Source of the DNA: Cladocopium goreaui
Taxonomy: Eukaryota > Sar > Dinophyceae > Suessiales > Symbiodiniaceae
Direction of reading: 5' to 3'
DNA length: 64,000 bases
Assembly: GCA_947184155.2 (NCBI GenBank)
Contig: CAMXCT020006446.1
Location: forward strand, 271,001-335,000
Positions 55,541 to 64,000 of this stretch are shown here, in pieces (within the stretch, counting starts at the first letter, position 1; every line of letters starts with the position of its first letter). A program made the position numbers and the translations under genes. The notes beneath the pieces are model-generated. The model was not told where the DNA came from and did not search any database. It saw nothing but the letters and a program-made list of their open reading frames with translations.

Positions 55541-56833
55541 AACCAATATTCCATCAATATGCCGTGAACATTTCATGATGTGTATATATATGTGTGTGTG
55601 TGTGCGTGTGTTTATGTATAATTATTATTCATTTATTCATTTATTCATTTATTCATTTATTCATTTATTAATTTATTCATCTGTTTATTATATATCCAAG
55701 ATTATCATCCCCATTGAAGCCCATTGAATCCTCATAAAATCCACATATCCCTGCACTCTCCGGTCCAGACCATTCTCAATGCTGATGCGACCAACAAAGA
55801 ACCAGAAGCAGCCCAGCACCTCACGAGATGTGTGTCTAATGGGGTATGCCCCCGAATTGTTAAATAATAGGATGATTAAGGGATGATTAAGGGATGATTA
55901 AGCGGATGATTAATTGCTGGGCTTTATGCTTATTGGTTAATGATAATAACCAATAACCCCAATCACCAATAATCATAGTTAACCAATAGTTAATAGCCAA
56001 TTAAATAGGGAGGAAATGATGGAATTGATGAGTTAAATATTGGTGAAATGATGAACCGGATGGAATGGGGTACCTTATTTTCAGATTGTCCATGAAGACA
56101 GAAGTCCATCGATTCGTTTTCGTAAGAAAAACTACAGTTGAAACCATCGTTTCTCCTGATTTGTTTAGGGGTATTCCTGAAAACGTTCCTATCATATCAT
56201 CCGATTCTGGGAATAATAAGGCCCGGTGAAGAGGTTATTTTGGACTTATGAAATGGTTCTTGGGGATGATACCTTTGCGGGGTGCCAAACGTATCATTTT
56301 CCTCCATAAACGCAACCCTTTAGGACTACGGTGAATTCGAGTTTTAAGACCCGGAAGATGGGACTATGTGCGGAACCATGGTTACTGGGTTACTGGGTGG
56401 TGCACCCTACTTTCAAGTTGGCTGAAAAGCTCCATTTCCCCCTGATAAGCCTAAAGCCTAAGATAGTTCGAACATGTGAAAACCTAGTTAGCTAAGGGTA
56501 GTTCGCACCATCTTGTATGGATCCATCTAAGGACATCTTTTGTTGGCATCTAAAACTAAGCCCACCTCTCCAAAATATGGATGCCGACGTGGCCGACCTG
56601 ACATCATATTGCAGTCATGGAATGTCATGGAGGCATCCATACGCCGATGCTTCATTCCAAAATCTGGAGAAATACACACACCAAAATTGGCTCCAAAAAA
56701 CATCCTACAACGACCCCAACCAAAAATTTATCTCCGGAAAATTCATGAAAATTCTCACCCAAAAAACTCGTTGAAACCCCAAAATTCTCGGCATCCCAAG
56801 GCCATCCCAAGGCCATCCCAAGGCCAAAGCCAC
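55541..56833. other. Channel intron
   Basis: Repeat at 55620-55690 and plain AT-rich sequence. The post-S5 exon expected here was not recognised. Confidence 0.45.
55620..55690 (+). repeat. TTCATTTA repeat
   Basis: About seven 8-bp units after a GT run. Confidence 0.9.
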
Positions 56834-56919
56834 GTGGACGCTGAAGAGGATCACCAGCAAGGCCTTGACCACGGCCATGACCAGCTGAAAGGCCTGCGTC
56901 CGTTCGTAGCCGATGGCAT
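56834..56919 (-). CDS. Exon: channel S5 helix
   Basis: AG acceptor, two bases, then 28 codons to CAC|GTGGCT, ending in phase 0. The peptide begins AIGYERTQAF and runs into the hydrophobic VVKALLVILFSVH, a typical S5. Third codon positions are almost all C or G. It is the most upstream exon seen of the channel. Confidence 0.85.
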
Positions 56920-57089
56920 CTTGCGCCGAGGTGGCCATGGGTTGGGCGGGGTCATGACCATGTGGACAAAAACATTTTAAATCTGAAAATATGAATATAC
57001 ATATATATATATATATATGATCGAGAGACCTTTAGGTACCATTTTGTTCCGGTTAATTATGATATTTTTTAAAGCTTTTTGGAAAATTG

Positions 57090-59400
57090 AGAGGATTTAA
57101 AGAATTAAATGGTTTAATCCTTTTAATCCTTCTAATCCTCCAGAGCCTTTGGGGGATTAAACGGATTAAAAGGATTAAATCACTTAATCCTTTTAATCCT
57201 TTTAATCCTCCAAAGCCTCTGGAGGATTAAAAGGATTAAAAGGATTAAATGCTTGGTCCTCACATTGGGGTTCTGGGGGCTCTGGAGGATTAAAAGGATT
57301 AAAAGGATTAAAAGGATTAAATCATTTAATCCAATGCTTGGGCCTTAGACTCCAGATCTCTGGGGGATTAAAAGGATTGAAAGGATTAAAAGGATTAAAA
57401 GGATTAAATGATTTAATCCTTTTAGTCCTTTTAATCCTCCAAAGCCTCTGGAGGATTAAAAGGATTAAAAGGATTAAATGCTTGGTCCTCACATTGGGGT
57501 TCTGGGGGCTCTGGAGGATTAAAAGGATTAAAAGGATTAAAAGGATTAAATCATTTAATCCAATGCTTGGGCCTTAGACTCCAGATCTCTGGGGGATTAA
57601 AAGGATTAAAAGGATTAAAAGGATTAAAAGGATTAAATGATTAAATCCTTTTAATCCTTTTAATCCTCCAGAGCCTTTGGGGGATTAAATGGATTAAAAG
57701 GATTAAATGATTTAATCCTTTTAATCCTTTTAATCCCAGAGCCTTTGGGGGATTAAAAGGATTAAAAGGATTAAATCATTTAATCCTTTTAATCCCTTTA
57801 ATCCTTTTAATCCTTTTAATCCAGAGCCCCCAGAACCCCAATGTGAGGACCAAGCATTTAATCCTTTTAATCCTTTTAGTCCTCCAGAGGCTTTGGAGGA
57901 TTAAAAGGATTAAAAGAATTAAATCATTTAATCCTTTTAATCCAATCCTCCAGAGCCTTATTAAATGGATTAAAAGGATTAAATGATTTAATCCTTTTAA
58001 TCCTTTTAATCCTCCAGAGCCTTTGGGGGATTAAAAGGATTAAAAGGATTAAATCCTTTAATCCTTTTAATCCTCCAGAGCCCCCAGAACCCCAATGTGA
58101 GGACCAAGCATTTAATCCTTTTAATCCTTTTAATCCTCCAGAGGCTTTGGAGGATTAAAAGGATTAAAAGGATTAAATCATTAAATCCAATGCTTGGGCC
58201 TTAGACTCCAGATCTCTGCGGGAGTAAAAGGACTAAAAGGATTAAAAGGATTAAATGATTTAATCCTTTTAATCCTCCAGAGCCTTTGGGGGATTAAACG
58301 GTCATTTAATCCTTTTAATCCTTTTAATCCTCCAGAGCTTTTGGGGGATTAAAAGGATTAAAAGGATTAAATCATTTAATCCTTTTGATCCCTTTAATCC
58401 TTTTAATCCTTTTAATCCTCCAGAGTCCCCAGAACCCCAATGTGAGGACCAAGCATTTAATCCTTTTAATCCTTTTAGTCCTCCAGAGGCTTTGGAGGAT
58501 TAAATGGATTAAAAGGATTAAATAATTTAATCCTTTTAATCCTTTTAATCCTCCAGAGCTTTTGGGGGATTAAAAGGATTAAAAGTATTAAATCATTTAA
58601 TCCTTTTAATCCCTTTAATCCTTTTAATCCTTTTAATCCTCCAGAGTCCCCAGAACCCCAATGTGAGGACCAAGCATTTAATCCTTTTAATCCTTTTAGT
58701 CCTCCAGAGGCTTTGGAGGATTAAATGGATTAAAAGGATTAAATAATTTAATCCTTTTAATCCTTTTAATCCTCCAGAGCCTTTGGGGGATTAAAGAAAG
58801 GGAATAAAGTGGATTTAAAGGAATAAAAAAGGAAAATTAAATGATTAAAAAAAAAAAAAAGAAAAAAAAAAAAAAAAAACAAAAACAAAAAAATTTAATC
58901 CTTTTAATCCTTTTAATCCTCCAGAGCTTTTGGGGGATTAAAAGGATTAAAAGTATTAAATCATTTAATCCTTTTATTCCCTTTAATCCTTTTAATCCTT
59001 TTAATCCTTTTAATCCTTTTAATCCTCCAGGGGGTCCGGAATTCCCGGTCCAAGCCCTTGAGAAATATATTTAAATCCATTTAATCCTTTTAATCCTCCA
59101 GAGCCCTTTGGGGATTAAAAGGATTAAACGGATTAAATGATTTAATCCTTTTAATCCTTTTAATCCTTTAATCCTTTTAATCCTTTAATCTCGGGATCGG
59201 GGGGTTTGGAGGATTAAAAGGATTAAACGGATTAAAGGATTAAAAGGAATTATATAAAGAATTAAAAGTATTTTAAGAATTAAGTGCGGGGCTTTCTCGG
59301 GATTCGGGGAGTTTGGAGGATTACATGATTAAAATGATAAAAGGATAAAGGATTAAAGGATAAATGATTTAATCCTTTTAATCCTTTTAATCCTCCAGAG
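57090..59400. repeat. GGATTAAAA satellite with inverted halves
   Basis: Long runs of GGATTAAAA and its complement TTTTAATCC alternate, joined by CCAGAGCCTTTGGGGGATT spacers. A second spacer, TTGGTCCTCACATTGGGG, occurs in this orientation near 57255 and 57485 and reversed near 57835, 58090, 58435 and 58655, so the halves face each other. A poly(A)-rich piece lies at 58845-58885. No coding signal. Confidence 0.95.
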
Positions 59401-59402
59401 CC

Positions 59403-59598
59403 TTTTGGTAGGTTCAACAGGGTTCCGGATAAAGTTCCGGGAGGCTTTGGTGCAGATACAGGGCAGGCTCAACAGGGCTCCGGGTTTCTGGAGAAGGTTC
59501 CGGGAGGCTTTGGTGCAGAGCCAGGTTAGGTTCAACAGGGTTCTGGTGAAGGTTCCGGAGAAGGTTCCGGGAGGCTTTGGTGCAGAGTGAGGTGAAGT
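59403..59598 (+). repeat. Minisatellite, unit about 62 bp, three copies
   Basis: AGGTTCAACAGGGTTC and GGTTCCGGGAGGCTTTGGTG recur three times between the GGATTAAAA array and the transposase-like element. Confidence 0.9.
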
Positions 59599-59772
59599 TC
59601 AACAGGATTTGTGGCCATTTAACTCACGGAAACCCAGCTGAAGTGTTTCCAGCGGTTGGCTTTGCAGCAGGCTTCAGAAAGATTAGTAAAAATAAAACGT
59701 TGCGGCTGTTGTGCATACCACCGAAGCTTGTTTTCCAAAGACATTTGCTGTGGATGGAAATTGCATGTCCCT

Positions 59773-60333
59773 TCAAAGTTGCAAGAATGCAGGGGTGAGG
59801 CATGTCACCCTGCCTTTGGCAGCATTGTAAGTGACTGCACACGAGATTTCTTGTAAAGAAGCAAGACCCGGATTTCTGGGCACCGCCACTGTCCATTTGG
59901 AAACATTGTGTTTGTTTGAAATTTCCTGGAACAAATATTTTTCGACAAGGGCCACATCACCACATGGGACTTTCAAAAAGCAATGCTCTTGAGCTGCATT
60001 GAAAGCTGGTGAGCCTCCATCCACATTGTGCAAACAGACAACATCACCAGAAGTAATTGTTGCACCAGAAAAAAGTTTACAACAAGAGCTCTGCATGCAA
60101 GGCATTCCCACAGGAACCACTCCAGCATTGCATAGAAATATAGGAATGCCGTCATCTTCTTTGTGGGGCCCCCTTTGCATTTTGTAGGCAGGTGCCTTCT
60201 CTAACAATCTTGACTCTTCACCCAATGTACAGATGTGCTCTGCAATGACAGACTTCATCAAAGAAGTTTCCCAATGGGTAGTGTTGCACAAGACATTCCC
60301 ATGTTTTCTAATGCCTTTGTGCTTCCTTTCCAT
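59773..60333 (-). pseudogene. Transposase-like element, C-terminal frame
   Basis: 186 codons beginning MERKHKGIRKHGNVLCNTT and including LFSGATITSGDVVCLHNVDG. Ends in a stop near the element boundary. Confidence 0.7.
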
Positions 60334-60802
60334 GGTCCAGAATGCAGGTAATTGGCCATGCCTCTGGAGACTTTGACTATAATATGAAGTGACCAGTGCA
60401 TCTTTGGCTCGAATTCTTCAGACCAGTCAGCTGCAACAGTTGCCTCCAATGCTGCTTCAACAAATGAAAGCAATTGCTTGTGGTCAGGCTTTTCCAAAGC
60501 AGGGATGGATAGGCAATAATCCAAAACTTTGCACCAAGCCAAAGAGCAAGTTGGCCCCAGAAGACAAATGCCATTGGCAAGCAGCAAATTTGGACATAGT
60601 GTGCCAGCACCTGGTACAGACCCAGAATCTCTGAGGATGAGCATTTGAATTTCCCAGCTTTTTTGTGGCCTTCCACTGCTTTGGGCAGAAATAACCTTTG
60701 CAAATTGCATTTGTGAATGGCAGGCTGGGCCCAAAGTTGCACAAAGCCATGTGCCTTCCAAATCTCAGCCACACCACTGGAAGCAAGCGGTTGGATCCAC
60801 AA
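60258..60802 (-). pseudogene. Transposase-like element, late part in two frames
   Basis: One frame carries KFKCSSSEILGLYQVLAHYV; the other SIPALEKPDHKQLLSFVEAA and EEFEPKMHWSLH. The sense alternates between them, showing further indels. Confidence 0.65.
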
Positions 60803-61046
60803 AAAAAAATACCCAGTTCAGCACACCATTTGGGCAGAGCCCATGCATATAATCATGCATGTATTGGGTGATTGGTCTCAGAAGGTTCTGGGACTTCAGC
60901 TTGTCACTCAGCAAGAGTGAATGCTGGGAATAATCAACCCCAGAAGCCTGGCTCCACCTTCTGAACTCGGTTTTGTTGCAAGCTGTGCTCCTCTCTTGCA
61001 TCCTTGCCCACGAGGACAGGATTTCTTGGTCTGTTGCAATATCCAA
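60765..61046 (-). pseudogene. Transposase-like element, MHDYMHG frame
   Basis: Reads MDIATDQEILSSWARMQER, SGVDYSQHSLLLSDKLK and PITQYMHDYMHGLCPNGVL. The frame is lost after VFFFVDP. Confidence 0.7.
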
Positions 61047-61476
61047 CAGAGAGTTTCAGTCTTTTAGGACCTCCCTGTAAAAGTACCCCGGAATGAGGAT
61101 GAGCATATTTGTTGTCAAACGTGTGCTCCAGGATCAACCTGAAACATTGGCCAATGCTGGCTGCCAGCTGTGAGACTTGCTTACTCCTCTCCCCAAGCAA
61201 TGTCAACCAACTTTCAGAATTTGACAGCGTGGCCCCAAACTGGGCAGATGAACAGTAAATTGCCCATGTATTCCTAGAATTCCCTGCCAATTGGTTTCCA
61301 GGGTGCAGTTCATCTACATAAAGAATGCAAGACCAAGGGTTGTTGAAGGAACTAGGGTTGTTGTCATGTACCTTGTCCAAATAATCCGCAAAGCAGCCAC
61401 CAGCTGCATAAGCACCAGCCAAATAGCTAAAGATGTTGGCAAATGCCAATTCCACATGGTCCTCTTCCAAAATCAT
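60934..61476 (-). pseudogene. Transposase-like element, catalytic-core-like frame
   Basis: 180 codons with CILYVDELHPGNQLAGNSR, NTWAIYCSSAQFGATLSNSE and IGQCFRLILEH. Acidic residues in YVDE and downstream could be part of a DDE site; that is inference. Confidence 0.7.
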
Positions 61477-61835
61477 AGCTGAAGGCCAGCAATGACCTGC
61501 TCAACAAACTCTCTGATTTGTTTCCTTTTGTGGCTGGCAGGAATGCTTTCCTGGGCTGCCAAAGTCAATATGGCTTCCAGGGCTGACTGGCTGCAAAATG
61601 GGATTCTCTGTCTAAAACTTTGCAATTTTGGAAAGTCTGGCATGGCTGGCTGGAAGCATTTCTTGAGACAATGTTGGAGTATGACTGTGTGAAAGGCAAA
61701 AACTAGTGTTCCATGGCCTGCTGTGGAACCTGCTGCTAACATGGCCTCCAAACATGTCATTTGCAGATTTGGCACACATTGCCTTGGGCCAGGCCTTGCT
61801 TCATGCAGTAGCCTTGCAGACAGCTGTGCCCACAA
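61473..61835 (-). pseudogene. Transposase-like element, frame before the core
   Basis: 120 codons ending CSQSALEAILTLAAQESIP.. and KRKQIREFVEQVIAGLQL, just before the core frame. Upstream 61836-62067 shows only broken pieces. Confidence 0.65.
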
Positions 61836-62067
61836 TGCTGTACTACTGATTCAAACAAAAAAGCCCTTGCAGGCAAACGGATTTCAAATGATAGCTCTTG
61901 AAGCCAAAACTGAAAAACAACAAGCAGAACCAAGGGCAGCACTGCAAGTTAGTGGCCACTTGCTTTCATGCTGGAAAATATGTCTCGATAAGTATGTCCA
62001 GAGAAAGCCTAAGCGTTTCTGTTTTCCCCCACTGCCTGTATGATTTACCATTGCGGTGTTTGCATGG

Positions 62068-62415
62068 TTATTTACCACAAGGCAGCCCACGATCTTTTGT
62101 CAGACCAAGGAAATGTTTACACTTCCTTTTGTTCCCCTGCTGCTTTTCTTGTACCACTTGTTGTATTCCTGTCTTGAACTGAGACTGAGTCCCCCCAAAG
62201 TAGGGAGACTGGCACTTGTCACAGCCACTCACACTGCCACGGCATCTGACACATCCATAGATTCCTTTGGGGAAAGCTGGTGTGACATGCTTTGCTTCCT
62301 CAGCATTCTTCTTCACAATGGCCTTTTGCTTGGGCTCTGCTTTGGCTAGGCTTTTCTTAGTAGCTGGCCTCTTCATGGCAGTATCCAAATCATTGCCCTT
62401 CCTCTTGGTGAGCAT
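62068..62415 (-). pseudogene. Transposase-like element, Lys-rich tail and Cys knuckle
   Basis: A Lys/Ala-rich run (KRPATKKSLAKAEPKQKA) precedes IYGCVRCRGSVSGCDKCQS, a C-x2-C...C-x2-C arrangement that could bind zinc or nucleic acid. Confidence 0.68.
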
Positions 62416-62841
62416 GTGTTTGGCCTCAGCTTCATAGTCCTCAAGGCTTTTGCCTGGGTGCCATCATGTCCTCCAGCAGGTGCAGCACAGTCAGAAGGCG
62501 CAGGTAGAGGCAAAACAGCTGGAACTGCCGGCAAAGCTTTGGGAGTCAAAGAGGTGGAGTCCCTTGGGCCGGCCCCATCTGAGAGCAAGGAGTTGCTGGA
62601 AGCAGGCTCCTCCAAGCTATCATTGTTCAAGATTTTCTGGCTCAAGGCATCCAAAGCTCTGGCCTGTTTCTCCATTTGTAGGATCTTTCCCTGTCGAAGG
62701 CTCTGCTGGCAACTGCTGAGAGGTTGCCTGTGGAGTGGCCACAGCCCTGAGTTCCTTGGCAGTTCCGCTCACCGTGACTTTCTTGGCAATGCTTCCAAGG
62801 TTTATCATATGACTGGTAGCGAGCAAGCAGAAAGCCTGCAA
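62373..62841 (-). pseudogene. Transposase-like element, Pro/Ser/Ala-rich linker
   Basis: Two overlapping frames, one ending TGETGQSFGCLEPENLEQ-like and one starting MEKQARALDALSQKILNND followed by a Pro/Ala/Val-rich stretch. Another frame change occurs near 62450. Confidence 0.6.
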
Positions 62842-62961
62842 GTGTTCATGTTCAAATGGAAATATGTATACGTGTCCATGTGTGTGTGTGTTCAGGGATT
62901 ATGTCATGGCTAAATTTTGACTTCAAAATTATCAGCTTGAAAGCAGCCATCACCAAAGATT

Positions 62962-63435
62962 TTACAAACCCAGTGCCTCCCCAATGTCGTGGGGGCTAGG
63001 TGGGTACCTTGCCAAACCAGCATGCAGAGGTTGAGCCACCACAGCCTCGAACGTATCCAGCACAAAATTTGTACATTTCAAAAACTGGAGGCAAGACATT
63101 GGTGATTTCACCTGAAGGCTGACCAAAAAGGATGTCAAGTACTTCTTGGTGTCTTCTTTGAGGCTTTTCAACCCACACACTTTGATTCTTTTGATCAGCA
63201 TGTGGGTAGCATCAACTGTGTTGATGCCATTCTGCATCTGCTGCCATTCGCTTTGGGACAAGTAGTTCCAAGGCGTGGTCATGCTTTGAGGTGTAGCCTG
63301 CAACCTGGTGGCCCCTTGGATTGAAGAGGCTGCCCTTGATTCGAGAAATGCTTGCAACTCTGCCTTCGTGTCAGCAGTCAAGATGCCATTTTGAACAGCA
63401 TCAGGACTCTTCAAGAAGTTAGAAGCAGTGAGCAT
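62962..63435 (-). pseudogene. Transposase-like element, second frame
   Basis: 157 codons, including TPWNYLSQSEWQQM, IKRIKVCGLKSLKEDTKKYL and ARYPPSPHDIGEALGL. Helical and basic; ends in a stop. Confidence 0.72.
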
Positions 63436-63566
63436 TGGACACCGTTCACTTTGGACTGCAAAGCTTCCTGCATTCGTGGCACCAGCTGTGAACCAGCGTT
63501 CCTTTGGTAAATCGCTTCCATATCACTAATCTCCTTGACTAAGTCCTCAACGTCCCAAGTAGCCAT
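63411..63566 (-). pseudogene. Transposase-like element, N-terminal frame
   Basis: Starts MATWDVEDLVKEISDMEAI and runs 52 codons to TGA. The sense continues in another frame from about 63435 (LTASNFLKSPDAVQ), so a frameshift lies near 63430. Confidence 0.7.
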
Positions 63567-64000
63567 GGTGATCAAAGGATCTAGGCTAAGGTGAGCTCAT
63601 AATTCCTATGGGCCCACTGCAGCAGAAGCAGAAGAGAATTGATTCTGCTAACCTTCAAAGTTAGAATTATGACAGCTCCTTTGGGCATGGGATAAAGGAG
63701 TTTAAGCCTTTACATGAAAGCCCCTTTGGGCAGAAACAATTTAGTTTACACAATAAAATGAAAGCCCTATCAGCAAAACCTTTAGCAAGAGTAGGTGGAA
63801 ATGGGTTCTGGGACCCTTTAAGGTTAGAAGCATATAAATCTCAGTGGGCTCTCATACCCAACCCTGGACCTTTACATGAAAGCCCCTTGGGCATAAACCA
63901 CAATAGTTTCAAAATAGCAGGAAAGGCCACTGGGCCAGAAAAAAACAAGTACACCACATGGTGTTTTTTTAAAATATTTTTTCTCCTCCCACAGTATTTT
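63567..64000. other. Flank of the element, partly duplicated
   Basis: No exon seen. CCTTTACATGAAAGCCCC occurs twice (near 63707 and 63869) with shared TTGGGCA context, suggesting a degenerate subterminal repeat of the element. CpG stays very low. Confidence 0.5.

Larger units (their letters stand above)
50385..56919 (-). other. Ion channel gene segment: S5, S6 and C-linker exons (VGIC, CNG/HCN/EAG-like)
   Basis: This span holds eight minus-strand exons. From high to low coordinate they read as an S5 helix, a short turret piece, pore end plus S6, the S6 extension, and a C-linker of the cyclic-nucleotide-gated/HCN/EAG superfamily. Six consecutive exons from 55036 to 51249 and from 51009 to 50385 join in frame. 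The S6-to-C-linker joint reads IQQVIKLNSE, then VSDRKRSVAMYLKMNK, then ISMHLCIRVMRF, the order expected in such channels. Such proteins are plasma- or organelle-membrane cation channels; ion selectivity cannot be read because the filter exon was not found. S1-S4 must lie beyond the transposon and the right edge of the window. The family call is from remembered motif layout and is fairly secure; the exact subfamily is not. Confidence 0.75.
59600..63566 (-). mobile_element. Decayed transposase-like element of a dinoflagellate repeat family
   Basis: About 4 kb reads as one long minus-strand protein broken by at least five frameshifts or stops. Landmarks in order: an N-terminal frame from ATG at 63566, a Pro/Ser-rich linker, a Cys-rich knuckle (CVRCRGS..GCDKCQ), ILYVDELHPGNQL, QYMHDYMHG, KMHWSLH and ERKHKGIRKHG. 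I recall this order from an abundant Symbiodinium hypothetical-protein family. The MHDYMHG and HW..ERKH blocks recall plant CACTA Tnp2 transposases, which is inference. CpG is almost absent. Terminal repeats were not identified, so the ends are approximate. Confidence 0.72.

Noticed and set aside
56700-56990. Plus-strand 146-codon frame
   Set aside because: Antisense shadow of the S5 exon; the minus frame has far better third-position bias and a family match.
1-64000. tRNA, rRNA, CRISPR arrays, bacterial promoters or operons
   Set aside because: None seen; the sequence is eukaryotic and intron-dominated.

Overview
The window reads as nuclear DNA of a dinoflagellate, most likely of the Symbiodiniaceae type. 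There is no operon and no long gene-sized open frame outside repeats. Coding sequence appears as GC-rich islands of about 40-180 bp with C/G-rich third codon positions. These are separated by AT-rich introns packed with microsatellites and small inverted-repeat elements. A ubiquitin-like/FNIP-repeat gene copy and a transposase-like element belong to families I associate with Symbiodinium genomes; that link is from memory, not from a search. Almost every credible exon lies on the minus strand, as expected for unidirectional dinoflagellate gene arrays.

Reading down the minus strand, 59.6-63.6 kb is a decayed transposase-like element with frameshifts and almost no CpG. 57.1-59.4 kb is a satellite of GGATTAAAA units with arms in opposite orientations. 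50.4-56.9 kb carries exons of an ion channel: S5, pore end/S6 and C-linker, joined by introns whose phases fit. 37.5-50.1 kb holds about 20 further exons, including a second membrane helix and an exon resembling a cyclic-nucleotide-binding domain. 27.1-37.2 kb is mostly repeats: a 16-bp array, a roughly 415-bp tandem unit split by a 3,429-bp terminal-inverted-repeat element, a roughly 297-bp tandem unit, a GTGAAGTGTG satellite and TATG arrays.

From 25.3 to 2.6 kb another long series of minus-strand exons forms several chains of consecutive exons with compatible phases. It encodes a membrane-spanning protein I cannot name. An intronless Ubl-FNIP copy with one frameshift sits inside one of its introns at 19.4-20.1 kb.

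No RNA genes, CRISPR arrays, bacterial promoters or riboswitches were seen. Exon edges come from reading frame, third-position composition, polypyrimidine-AG acceptors, GT or GC donors and phase agreement. No transcript was available, so single edges may shift. Whether 0.4-57 kb is one gene or two or three tandem genes is not decided by the sequence.
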